This document shows positions 17,414 through 25,301 of a stretch of DNA of 64,000 nt, piece by piece; positions within the stretch are counted from its first letter, which is position 1, and the number at the start of each line of letters is the position of its first letter. The stretch covers positions 62,001 through 126,000 of the forward strand of contig NZ_JOIY01000001.1 of NCBI RefSeq assembly GCF_000720185.1, written 5' to 3'. The position numbers and the translations under genes are program-made. Below the pieces are notes generated by a model, which was not told the DNA's origin, did not search any database, and saw only the letters and a program-made list of their open reading frames with translations. Source of the DNA: Streptomyces sp. NRRL S-340 (GTDB lineage Bacteria; Actinomycetota; Actinomycetes; Streptomycetales; Streptomycetaceae).

Positions 17414-17950
17414 GTGACCAGGACGACCAGGGGAGCGCGGGTCGCGGCCGCGGGGCTGCTCGGCGCGCTCACGCTGACCGCGTGCGGCAGCGGCGGGGAC
17501 CCGGATTCCGGCGGGGGCACCGGGAGCGGCGCCTCCGCCACCGCCGCCCCCTCGTCCGGCGGTGGCGCGGGTGCCGCGTCGGGCGGGGAGACCGGGTCCG
17601 GCGGGAGCGGCACGGGCGACACGGGCGGTACGGGCGCCAAGGACTCGCCGCTGAGCGGGAGTTGGCTCACCACCAGCGGCGGCAAGGCCGTCGTGCTCAT
17701 CATCACCGGCCGGCAGGCGGCGCTGTTCTCGACGGACCGCACCACGTGCACCGGCACCGCGGCCGCGCAGGCGGGCAAGGGCACGATCCGCCTGGACTCG
17801 TGCAAGCAGCGTTCGGCGGGCACGGTCGACTCCGTCAACAAGACCACTCTCCAGGTGACCTGGGAGGGTGGACTCGGCAAGGAGACGTACACCCGGGCCG
17901 AGGGCGGGGCGCTACCGTCAGGGCTGCCCACGGCGAGCCCCGGCGCCTGA
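17414..17950 (+). CDS. putative lipoprotein, Gly/Ser-rich linker and small C-terminal domain
   Basis: The signal peptide ends in the lipobox LTLTAC (cysteine about residue 23), followed by about 50 residues of Gly/Ser/Thr-rich linker. The C-terminal 100 residues (SPLSGSWLTTSGGKAVVLIITGRQAALFST, two Cys) form a small beta-rich domain whose family I do not recognise. It should be anchored on the outer face of the membrane. GTG 17414 is preceded by GGGGGG six bases upstream. Length is 178 residues. A second lipoprotein gene follows on the same strand after about 100 bases. Confidence 0.85.
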   Translation: MTRTTRGARVAAAGLLGALTLTACGSGGDPDSGGGTGSGASATAAPSSGGGAGAASGGETGSGGSGTGDTGGTGAKDSPLSGSWLTTSGGKAVVLIITGRQAALFSTDRTTCTGTAAAQAGKGTIRLDSCKQRSAGTVDSVNKTTLQVTWEGGLGKETYTRAEGGALPSGLPTASPGA

Positions 17951-18053
17951 ACGTCCGCGACGTCCGCCCGGTCCGGTGGCGGGGCGGGCAACCGCGCCGC
18001 ACGCTCGTACGTGATGATCCTTGAGCATCGTCACGACCCGAGGAAGCCAGTAC

Positions 18054-18587
18054 ATGCGCGCCTTTCCGATCACCGTCACCGCCGTCGCCGCGGCCCTCCT
18101 CCTCGCCGCCTGCGACAGCGGTGACGGCAGCAGCGGCACCGACACCGGCAGCAAGAACACCGACAACGCCGCCTGCCGGATCGGTGAGGTCGGCCTTCAA
18201 GTGGGCCCCGCCAACGCCGCTCCCGCCGCGGGTGACACCGGCGACGTCCCGGTCACCCTGACCAACCGGGGCGAGCGGTGCACCCTGAACGGTTTCCCGG
18301 CGGTCACCCTGTCCGCCGGGAGCACCTCCGCACGCGTCCCGGAGGACAGGACCGGCCGGCCGCAGGAACTCACGCTCGCCAAGGGCGACACCGCGTCCTT
18401 CACGCTCACCTACGTGCGGGGCAAGGAGGGCGACGCGAAGGCCCTGGGGGCGGCCTCGCTCAAGATCGCCCTGCCCGGCGCGGGCGAGGACCGGACCTTC
18501 AAGTGGTCCTACGGCCCGGTGCAGGGCAAGAAGAACGCGGCCGAACCGGACGCCTCGGTGACGGCCTTCCAGCAGGCCGGTGACTGA
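18054..18587 (+). CDS. DUF4232 domain lipoprotein
   Basis: Lipoprotein of 177 residues: signal peptide with lipobox LLLAAC (cysteine about residue 19), a short Gly/Ser/Asp linker, then a DUF4232 domain (CRIGEVGLQVG, VPVTLTNRGERCTLNGFPAVTLSAG, FTLTYVRG, FKWSYGPVQ). DUF4232 is an immunoglobulin-like extracellular domain of unknown role, common in actinobacterial lipoproteins. ATG 18054 has GAGGAAG eight bases upstream. Confidence 0.9.
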   Translation: MRAFPITVTAVAAALLLAACDSGDGSSGTDTGSKNTDNAACRIGEVGLQVGPANAAPAAGDTGDVPVTLTNRGERCTLNGFPAVTLSAGSTSARVPEDRTGRPQELTLAKGDTASFTLTYVRGKEGDAKALGAASLKIALPGAGEDRTFKWSYGPVQGKKNAAEPDASVTAFQQAGD

Positions 18588-18716
18588 GCGGACCGGGAAC
18601 TGACCGGGCCGGGCAGTGAGCACTCCAGGGGCTGGGGGCTGAGCAGGCCGGGGAGTGAGCGGCCCCGGGAGTCGGCGGGCGCCGTCTGCGTGCGCCGGCG
18701 CGGGGCCTGGCCGGCA

Positions 18717-18749
18717 TGCGCCTGCGCGGGCATGTGCTGCGCAGGCGCA
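18717..18749. terminator. hairpin between convergent DUF4232 and DUF2786 genes
   Basis: TGCGCCTGCGC (18717-18727) pairs perfectly with GCGCAGGCGCA (18739-18749). It is the only strong structure in the 267-base convergent gap, which otherwise shows GC-rich simple sequence with repeated GTGAGC/CTGAGC words. Confidence 0.65.
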
Positions 18750-18854
18750 CAGGCGCGGCGTACGCACGCGCGGGGGGCCGGGGCTCGGCGCCCCGCCCGG
18801 CCCGGCCGGCCCGGCCGGCCTGCGGCAGGGTGCTGCTCCTCGCCCCCGTCCTCG

Positions 18855-20093
18855 TCAGCCCAGTCTTCGCCGGGACTTCATCTGAGCCCGGTCGGCGGCC
18901 TGGGCGCCCTCCGTCCAGCCCGCGGCGTCACTGACGCCACGCAGCCGGGTCGTGGTCGTCTCGGGGAACATGCGCTCCAGCCGGTCGGTGACCGCGAGAT
19001 CGCGGCCGGCCAGGACGGGCAGCAGGTCCTCGGTCACCTGGGTCCCGGCGGCCGCCGCCAGACGGACGCCGATGCGGTGGGCGTAGGCGGCGAGGAAGGA
19101 CTGCCGGAAGGTCTTCGTCCGTTTGCGCCCGCCGGCTCTCTGGGCCGCCTCGGCCCGCGTCATCGCGGTCGTGGCCTGCACGAGGAGTGAGGTGTACAGC
19201 AACTCGACCGCGTCCAGCTCGGCCTCGAAGCCGACGACGGTGGAGAAGCCCAGGGGCTCGTTCCACACGGCCCGGCAGTGGTTCGCGGTGGCGACCGCGT
19301 CCAGCAGTACGGCCTTGGCCTGTTCGTACGGCGGTTCGACGCCGATCCGGCAGGCGCCGGGGGTGTCGGGTGCGGGGGCGCGGGCGGCGAGCAGCGCCTC
19401 GTCGACGCTGTGCCGGGCCATCAGCTCCTGGGCCTTCGCGCTCAGCGCCTCCGCCTCCTCCGGGAACCCGGTGGCCTCCGCCTTGGCCAGCAGCGCCCGG
19501 ATGCGGCCGAGCACGCGGGACTCACCGGCCGGTGCGGCGGACGGGCGCCCGGCGGACGGCTCCAGGTGTTCGAGGACGGGCAGCCGCAGGAGCAGGCGGT
19601 ACAGCTCCAGCACGGCGGTGGCGTAGGTGAAGCGGTCGGTCCGGGGCGGCGCGCCGGTGGGCAGTGCGCCGAGCTGGGCGTTCCAGCGCCGGCCGCGCGG
19701 GAGGTCGTGCGGGGCCTGCGCGCGGATCAGGTCGGCCGCGAGTCCGGCGTGCGCCTCGCCCAGTTCCCGCCCCGCGATCCGCACGACGTCGGCGGGCTGC
19801 CAGCCGCGCTGCCACGCGGTCGCCACGAACTCCCGGCCGCGCCGGTCGAGTTCGGCGTCCGCGGCGGGGTCGGCCGCGAGCAGGGAGGCACCGTCGTCGA
19901 GGGCGTCGTCGGAGGCGGCGTAGAGGGCGGCCCGGAAGGCGCGGTCGACGGTGCCGGACGCACCGGGCCCACCGGACTCACCGGCGGTCTCGGAAGCACG
20001 GGAGGCACCGGAGGAACGGGAGCTTCCGGAGGAGCCGGAGTCTCCGGAGGAGCGGGAGCCTCCGGAGGAGCGGGAGGTGCGGGACGTGGTCAC
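18855..20093 (-). CDS. DUF2786 domain-containing protein
   Basis: The product has 412 residues. Residues 1-40 are Ser/Arg/Gly-rich, encoded by a tandem repeat built on TCCGGAGGAG. The middle (about 60-190) is helical (RRGREFVATAWQRGWQPADVVRIAGRELG). The DUF2786 part is near 205-260 (VLGRIRALLAKAEATGFPEEAEALSAKAQELMARHSVDEALL), followed by a helical C-terminal domain. Function is unknown. The GTG at 20093 is preferred over ATG 20177 because the intervening codons lack Streptomyces third-position GC bias. It is divergent from the HTH-ClpN gene. Confidence 0.85.
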   Translation of the reverse strand: MTTSRTSRSSGGSRSSGDSGSSGSSRSSGASRASETAGESGGPGASGTVDRAFRAALYAASDDALDDGASLLAADPAADAELDRRGREFVATAWQRGWQPADVVRIAGRELGEAHAGLAADLIRAQAPHDLPRGRRWNAQLGALPTGAPPRTDRFTYATAVLELYRLLLRLPVLEHLEPSAGRPSAAPAGESRVLGRIRALLAKAEATGFPEEAEALSAKAQELMARHSVDEALLAARAPAPDTPGACRIGVEPPYEQAKAVLLDAVATANHCRAVWNEPLGFSTVVGFEAELDAVELLYTSLLVQATTAMTRAEAAQRAGGRKRTKTFRQSFLAAYAHRIGVRLAAAAGTQVTEDLLPVLAGRDLAVTDRLERMFPETTTTRLRGVSDAAGWTEGAQAADRAQMKSRRRLG

Positions 20094-20200
20094 GGATCGA
20101 TCGTGCCACGAGGCCGAGAGAGCGGGATTTTCGTCCACAGGCTGTGGAAAACCTGCGGCGCGGCGAGCGGCCGACATCCGGTGAAGTCGTCGAGATCGAT

Positions 20201-20245
20201 GTCAACCCAAGGTTGACAGTCGCTACCTGTCAACCTACGGTTGAC
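20201..20245 (+). promoter_or_regulatory. twin palindromes GTCAACC-N3-GGTTGAC over a predicted leaderless promoter
   Basis: Two 17-bp palindromes lie at 20201-20217 and 20229-20245; their inner halves also pair as GGTTGACAG-N7-CTGTCAACC. A -35 TTGACA (20213-20218), a 17-base spacer and a -10 TACGGT (20236-20241) fit the Streptomyces HrdB pattern and place transcription start at about 20248, the A of the ATG. A repressor bound here would cover both hexamers. Confidence 0.75.
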
Positions 20246-20247
20246 AC

Positions 20248-21024
20248 ATGACGAACCCCAGCATCCGGTCGACGGTCCGTCTCGACGACCTCATCTCGGC
20301 CATCAAGCAGGTCCACCAGGAACCTCTCGAACAGCTCCAGGACGCCGTGCTCGCCGGCGAGCACCTCGGCGAGGTGGCCGACCACCTCATCGGTCACTTC
20401 GTCGACCAGGCCCGCCGCTCCGGCGCCTCCTGGACCGACATCGGCGCCAGCATGGGCGTCACCCGCCAGGCGGCGCAGAAGCGGTTCGTGCCCAAGGAGT
20501 CCGCCGACCTCGACCCCAGCCAGGGGTTCAGCCGCTACACACCCCGCGCGCGGAAGGTCGTCATGGCGGCCCACGAGGCCGCGAAGTCCGCGCGGAGCGC
20601 GGAGGGACTGCCCGCCCACCTCGTCCTCGGTCTGCTCACCGAACCCGAGGCCCTCGCCCCGCAGGCGATCCGGGAGCAGGGCGTCACCCTGGAAGCCGTC
20701 CGCGAGGCCGCGGCCGCCGCGCTGCCGCCCGCGTCCGCCGACGCCCCGGACCTCGTCCCCTACGGCCCCGCCGCCAAGAAGGCCCTGGAACTCACCTTCC
20801 GCGAGGCCCTGCGCCTCGGCCACAACTACATCGGCACCGAGCACATCCTGCTGGCCCTGCTGGAACTGGAGAACGGCGAGGGCCCGCTGAGCGGACTCGG
20901 CCTCGACAAGGCGCGCACCGAGGAGTACGTCACGCGCGCCCTGGAGAAGCTCGTGGCCGGCCGCGAGGAGGGCGAGGCACCCGCGGAAACCCCCTCGGAA
21001 TCGCCCTCGGCCCCCTCCGAGTGA
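20248..21024 (+). CDS. helix-turn-helix protein fused to a Clp N-terminal domain
   Basis: The protein has 258 residues. Residues 61-80 (SWTDIGASMGVTRQAAQKRF) look like a helix-turn-helix. Residues about 96-245 form two Clp_N repeats (YTPRARKVVMAAHEAA, LPAHLVLGLLTEP, then PYGPAAKKALELTFREALRLGHNYIGTEHILLALLELE), as in the adaptor-binding N-domain of ClpC. No AAA+ module follows, so it cannot be an unfoldase; the tail is a short acidic Pro/Ser stretch. It is probably a DNA-binding regulator that senses protein-quality signals. No ribosome site is present, in keeping with a leaderless transcript. Confidence 0.88.
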   Translation: MTNPSIRSTVRLDDLISAIKQVHQEPLEQLQDAVLAGEHLGEVADHLIGHFVDQARRSGASWTDIGASMGVTRQAAQKRFVPKESADLDPSQGFSRYTPRARKVVMAAHEAAKSARSAEGLPAHLVLGLLTEPEALAPQAIREQGVTLEAVREAAAAALPPASADAPDLVPYGPAAKKALELTFREALRLGHNYIGTEHILLALLELENGEGPLSGLGLDKARTEEYVTRALEKLVAGREEGEAPAETPSESPSAPSE

Positions 21025-21079
21025 TCCGGCGGGCCGCAGGTCACGGGCGATTGTCACAGGCGCCTGCCACACTCACGGC

Positions 21080-22774
21080 ATGACCGACCGGTGGGCTCTC
21101 GCACCGGCCGAGGACGGCGGCGCCGACGTCGTACCCCTCGGCCCGGACGGGCTGCCCGCCGGACCGGTGCGCCGTGAGCCGGACCTCGCCGGGGCGGTGC
21201 GCAGCAGGCCGGACGTCACCCGGTGGGTGTGGCGGTCCACCGCCGAGGTCTACCCGCGCCTGCTCGCCGAGGGCGTGCGGGTCGAGCGCTGCTACGACAT
21301 CGAGGACGCCGAGACGCTCCTGCTCGGCCACGAGGGGCACCACGGCGAGCCGCGCTCGGCGGCGGCCGCCCTGGCCCGGCTGCGCGGCGGTCCCGTACCG
21401 CCCGACCCGCCGCAGCGGCCGGCCGCGCCCGGCGCGCAGTCCCCGCTGTTCGAACCGCAGGGCGTGCCCCTGCCCCTGACGGACCTGCTCACGGTCTACG
21501 CCGAGCAGCAGCGGCGGCACGAGCGGACCGCCCACCCCGACCGCATGCACCTGCTGACCACCGCCGAGTCGGCCGGAATGCTGGTGGCGGCCGAGATGAA
21601 CCGCGCGGGTCTGCCCTGGAGCGCGGACGTGCACCGCCGGGTGCTGCGCGAACTGCTCGGCGAGCGGTACGCGGGCGGCGGTGAGCCGCGCCGCCTGGCC
21701 GAGCTGGCCGACGAGGTGTCGGCCGCCTTCGGCCGCCGGGTGCGGCCCGATCTGCCCGCCGAGGTCGTCAAGGCGTTCGCCCGGGCCGGCATCAAGGTCA
21801 GGTCCACCCGCCGGTGGGAGCTGCAGTCCGTGGACCACCCGGCGGTGGCGCCCCTGCTGGAGTACAAGAAGCTGTACCGGATCTGGGTGGCGCACGGCTG
21901 GGCCTGGTTGCAGGACTGGGTGCGCGAGGGCCGGTTCCGCCCGGAGTTCCTGGCCGGCGGCACGGTCACGGGGCGCTGGGTGACCAACGGCGGGGGCGCG
22001 CTGCAGATCCCGAAGGTGATCCGGCGGGCCGTGGTCGCCGATCCGGGCTGGCGGCTGGTGGTGGCGGACGCCGACCAGATGGAGCCGCGCGTGCTGGCGG
22101 CCGTCTCCCGCGACCCCGGCCTCATGGAGGTGGCCGGACGGCCGGACGACCTCTACCAGTCGGTGTCCGACCGGGCCTTCTCCGGCGACCGCGCCCAGGC
22201 CAAACTGGCCGTGCTCGGCGCGGTCTACGGCCAGACGTCCGGCGACGGCCTGAAGAACCTGGCCGCGCTGCGCCGCCGTTTCCCCCGCGCGGTGGCCTAC
22301 GTCGACGAGGCCGCGCGGGCCGGGGAGGAAGGCCGGCTCGTACGGACGTGGCTGGGGCGCACCTGCCCGCCCGCGGCCGGGTCCGCGGAGGACGACGCGA
22401 CACAGGAGGCCGGCCTCCCGCAGGACGAGCCGGAGGAGCGGGCCGCCGGCCAGGGCTGGGTCCCGGGGTACGCCTCAGGCGACGTGCGGGCCCGGGGCCG
22501 CTTCGCCCGTAACTTCGTCGTCCAGGGCAGCGCGGCCGACTGGGCCCTGCTGATGCTCGCCGCGCTGCGCCGCTCCTGCCGGGACCTGGCGGCGGAACTG
22601 GTCTTCTTCCAGCACGACGAGGTGATCGTGCACTGCCCGGAGGAGGAGGCCGACACGGTCGTCGCCGCGATCCGGGAGGCGGCGGACCTGGCGGGTCGCC
22701 TCACGTTCGGCCCGACACCGGTGCGGTTCCCGTTCACGACGGCGGTGGTCGAGTGCTACGCGGACGCCAAGTGA
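21080..22774 (+). CDS. bifunctional 3'-5' exonuclease/DNA polymerase-like protein (family A)
   Basis: The protein has 564 residues and is a short, second family A polymerase type found in actinobacteria. Motif A reads VVADADQMEPRVLA (about 333) where Pol I has DYSQIELR; motif B is RAQAKLAVLGAVYG (about 371); motif C is FQHDEVIVH (about 511). The N-terminal 170 residues resemble a degenerate exonuclease fold with no clear DEDD set, and there is no 5' nuclease domain. An acidic insert lies near 430-455. It is probably active in repair synthesis. ATG 21080 follows the HTH-ClpN stop by 55 bases. Confidence 0.88.
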   Translation: MTDRWALAPAEDGGADVVPLGPDGLPAGPVRREPDLAGAVRSRPDVTRWVWRSTAEVYPRLLAEGVRVERCYDIEDAETLLLGHEGHHGEPRSAAAALARLRGGPVPPDPPQRPAAPGAQSPLFEPQGVPLPLTDLLTVYAEQQRRHERTAHPDRMHLLTTAESAGMLVAAEMNRAGLPWSADVHRRVLRELLGERYAGGGEPRRLAELADEVSAAFGRRVRPDLPAEVVKAFARAGIKVRSTRRWELQSVDHPAVAPLLEYKKLYRIWVAHGWAWLQDWVREGRFRPEFLAGGTVTGRWVTNGGGALQIPKVIRRAVVADPGWRLVVADADQMEPRVLAAVSRDPGLMEVAGRPDDLYQSVSDRAFSGDRAQAKLAVLGAVYGQTSGDGLKNLAALRRRFPRAVAYVDEAARAGEEGRLVRTWLGRTCPPAAGSAEDDATQEAGLPQDEPEERAAGQGWVPGYASGDVRARGRFARNFVVQGSAADWALLMLAALRRSCRDLAAELVFFQHDEVIVHCPEEEADTVVAAIREAADLAGRLTFGPTPVRFPFTTAVVECYADAK

Positions 22775-22903
22775 CGCCCCGTGGCCTGGGCGCGTTCCGC
22801 CCGGGACCACCGTGCTCCGCGGACCGGGCATGCGCCGGGGCGACGGACGCCGACGGATGGCGACCGGACGGGACAGGACGGCACCAGGGCGGCGGTGCGG
22901 CCG

Positions 22904-23815
22904 TCAGATGACCGGCGGGCGGCCCAGCCGGGTGAGCCGCCACACCGTGCGCCAGCGCATCGGCCGCCGTTCGCCCGCCGGCCGGCGCAGCCCCTCCGCG
23001 AAGCCGCCGAGCCACGCCCGCAGCCCGGCGGCCGACCGCGTCCGCAGGAGAGTGAGGAGCGTCCAGACGCCGAGGTGGACCGGGACGAGGACGAGCGGCA
23101 GCCGGCGGCGGACCAGCCAGACCCGGTTGCGGGCGGTGACGCGGTAGTAGATGGCGTGCCGCGCCGGCGAGGTCTTCGGGTGCTGGAGCAGCAGTTCGGG
23201 CGCGTAGAGGATCTTCCAGCCGGCGTCGGCGGCGCGCCAGGCCAGGTCCGTCTCCTCGTGCGCGAAGAAGAACTCCGCGGGCCAGTCGCCGGTCTGTTCG
23301 AGCATCCGCATGCTCAGGGCGTGGCCGCCGCCGAGGAATCCGGTGACGTACCCGCCCCGCATCGGGTCGGCGGAACCGAGCCGGGGCACGTGCCGCTGCT
23401 GGGTCTCGCCGTGCTCGTCGGCGATGCGGAAGCCGACGATGCCCAGGTGAGGATCGGCGGCGTACAGGTCCCGTACGCGGCGCAGCACGTCCGCGTCGAC
23501 GAGCAGCCCGTCGTCGTCGAGTTCGACGACCACGTCGACGTCGCCGTACTCGCGCAGCCGGGCGAGGGCGACGTTGCGGCCGCCGGGGCAGCCGAGGTTG
23601 TCGTCGACGTCGATGACCGTGACCTCGCCGGGCAGCGAGAGCCGGCGGGCGAACTCGGGCAGCCGGCAGCCGTTGCCGACGATCACGATGCGGGCGGGCG
23701 CGAGATCCTGTTTGGCCACGGACTCCAGCAGGGCGTCGACCTCGGCGGGCCGGTTCCCCATGGTCACCACGGCGACGGCGATCCTCGGCTCCCTGGCTCC
23801 CACCGTTTCCACCAC
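22904..23815 (-). CDS. family 2 glycosyltransferase
   Basis: GT-A fold transferase of 303 residues using a nucleotide-sugar donor. The N-terminal part has VAVVTMGNRPAEVDALLESV, the nucleotide-binding DDNLGCPGGRN and the metal-binding VVVELDDDGLLV (DxD). Then come the acceptor-side GFLGGGHALSM and the catalytic-loop FFFAHEETDLAWRAADAGW (ED/xED motif). The C-terminal 70 residues are basic with one hydrophobic helix, suggesting membrane association. Acceptor and pathway are unknown; no sugar biosynthesis genes are nearby. Two adjacent GTG codons begin the frame, with a poorly placed ribosome site. Confidence 0.9.
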   Translation of the reverse strand: MVETVGAREPRIAVAVVTMGNRPAEVDALLESVAKQDLAPARIVIVGNGCRLPEFARRLSLPGEVTVIDVDDNLGCPGGRNVALARLREYGDVDVVVELDDDGLLVDADVLRRVRDLYAADPHLGIVGFRIADEHGETQQRHVPRLGSADPMRGGYVTGFLGGGHALSMRMLEQTGDWPAEFFFAHEETDLAWRAADAGWKILYAPELLLQHPKTSPARHAIYYRVTARNRVWLVRRRLPLVLVPVHLGVWTLLTLLRTRSAAGLRAWLGGFAEGLRRPAGERRPMRWRTVWRLTRLGRPPVI

Positions 23816-24062
23816 TCCCGCTCACCCCGTCCGGCGACGGCGGCGCCCGCGCTCGCCGCGCGGCACCCCGCTCCCCGCCCCTCCGTCGTCGTCCAGCCGT
23901 CCTTGTTCACCAAGATGTTGCCTCATTTCCGCCGGTTGTCCCGACACGACATCGCTTTGCCTCCTCTTTCCGCCGCCCCGCCGCGATGTACGGCACGGCC
24001 GCTCCTGCGGTACCCCTGGAGAACCACAACCCGATCACCGAACCCGCAGGGGGACGACAGAC

Positions 24063-25022
24063 ATGCGACTGCGCTGCGCCGTGCTCGACGACTTCCAGAA
24101 CGCCGCGCTCACCGCCGCCGACTGGTCGGCGGTGAGCGACCGGGTGGACGTCGTCCGGTACGCCGAGCACTTCACCACGCAGGACGCGCTGGCGAAGGCG
24201 CTCGCCGACGCCGACATCGTCGTGACCCTGCGCGAACGGGTCCGCTTCCCGGCCGCCCTCCTGGACCGGCTCCCGTGCCTGAAGCTGCTGATCGCCTCCG
24301 GCATGCGCAACTCGGCGATCGACCTCGCGGCGGCCCGGGCGAACGGCGTGACCGTGTGCGGCACCGAGTCCTCCGCCACCCCGCCGGTGGAACTGACCTG
24401 GGCCCTGCTGCTGGGCCTCGCCCGCGGGATCGTCCAGGAGAACGACGCGCTGCGCGGCGGCGGCCCCTGGCAGTCCACCGTCGGCGCCGACCTGCACGGC
24501 CGCCGCCTCGGCCTGCTCGGACTCGGCAGGATCGGCAGCCGGGTCGCCCGGGTGGGGCTCGCCTTCGGCATGGAGGTCACGGCATGGAGCCAGAACCTCA
24601 CCGAGGAGCGGGCGGACGAGGTGGGCGTGGCCCTGGCGCCGAGCAAGGAGGACCTGCTGTCGGGCGCCGACTTCGTCTCGGTCCACCTCGCCCTGAGCGA
24701 CCGCACGCGCGGCCTGCTCGGCCCGCGTGAACTGGCCCTCCTGAAGCCGACGGCCTACCTCGTCAACACCTCCCGCGCCGCAGTCGTCGACCAGGACGCG
24801 CTGCTCGCCGCGCTGCGCGAGGGACGGATCGCCGGGGCGGGCGTCGACGTCTTCGACACCGAACCGCTGCCCGCGGACCACCCGATGCGCACCGCCCCGC
24901 GCCTGCTGGCCACCCCGCACCTCGGCTACGTCTCCCAGGCCAACTACGCGCGCTACTACGGACAGGCGGTGGAGGACATCGAGGCGTACCTGGCGGGCCG
25001 TCCGGTCCGGGTACTCGGCTGA
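24063..25022 (+). CDS. D-isomer-specific 2-hydroxyacid dehydrogenase
   Basis: NAD-dependent dehydrogenase of 319 residues that interconverts a 2-keto acid and a D-2-hydroxy acid. Visible elements are the NAD-binding GLLGLGRIGSRVARVG (about 143-160), catalytic Arg in NTSRAAVVD (about 238), Glu in VDVFDTEPLP (about 267) and His in ATPHLGYV (about 286). The N-terminal sequence MRLRCAVLDDFQNAAL is typical of the subgroup without a known substrate. ATG 24063 has AGGGGGA eight bases upstream. The 247 bases before it form the divergent promoter region with the glycosyltransferase. Confidence 0.93.
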   Translation: MRLRCAVLDDFQNAALTAADWSAVSDRVDVVRYAEHFTTQDALAKALADADIVVTLRERVRFPAALLDRLPCLKLLIASGMRNSAIDLAAARANGVTVCGTESSATPPVELTWALLLGLARGIVQENDALRGGGPWQSTVGADLHGRRLGLLGLGRIGSRVARVGLAFGMEVTAWSQNLTEERADEVGVALAPSKEDLLSGADFVSVHLALSDRTRGLLGPRELALLKPTAYLVNTSRAAVVDQDALLAALREGRIAGAGVDVFDTEPLPADHPMRTAPRLLATPHLGYVSQANYARYYGQAVEDIEAYLAGRPVRVLG

Positions 25023-25077
25023 TCGGGACACCGTCCCCTCGCCCGGCACCAGCCGCACGAGACGGAACTGGACAACC

Positions 25078-25114
25078 AAAAGGCCAGGTCACAAGGTATG
25101 TGACCTGGCCTTTT
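25078..25114. terminator. perfect bidirectional terminator between dehydrogenase and tRNA-Thr
   Basis: The 15-base arm AAAAGGCCAGGTCAC (25078-25092) pairs with GTGACCTGGCCTTTT (25100-25114) over a seven-base loop. The A- and T-rich ends make it an intrinsic terminator in both directions, serving the plus-strand dehydrogenase and the minus-strand tRNA. Confidence 0.92.
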
Positions 25115-25120
25115 CAAGAG

Positions 25121-25194
25121 AGCCGCTTTCGGGATTCGAACCCGAGACCTACGCATTACGAGTGCGTTGCTCTGGCCATCTGAGCTAAAGCGGC
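25121..25194 (-). tRNA. tRNA-Thr (anticodon CGT)
   Basis: A 74-base cloverleaf on the minus strand: acceptor stem GCCGCTT/AAGCGGC with discriminator T, D-arm TAGCTCAGATGGCCAGAGC-type, anticodon loop CTCGTAA with CGT (reads ACG, Thr), and T-arm GGGTTCGAATCCC. No CCA is encoded. No att-like duplication or integrase was seen beside it. Confidence 0.96.
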
Positions 25195-25301
25195 GTGCTG
25201 CTCGCACCAGGGTGCGATCGGCAACGTCCGTAAGTCTACACAGTTTCCGGAGGTGGTTCGTACCCGCCCCGGAGGGGGTGCCCCGGGGCGGGCGGGAGCG
25301 G

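Noticed and set aside
25121..25194. tRNA-Thr as an integration site of a mobile element
   Set aside because: No integrase, no repeated tRNA 3' end and no compositional island next to it.
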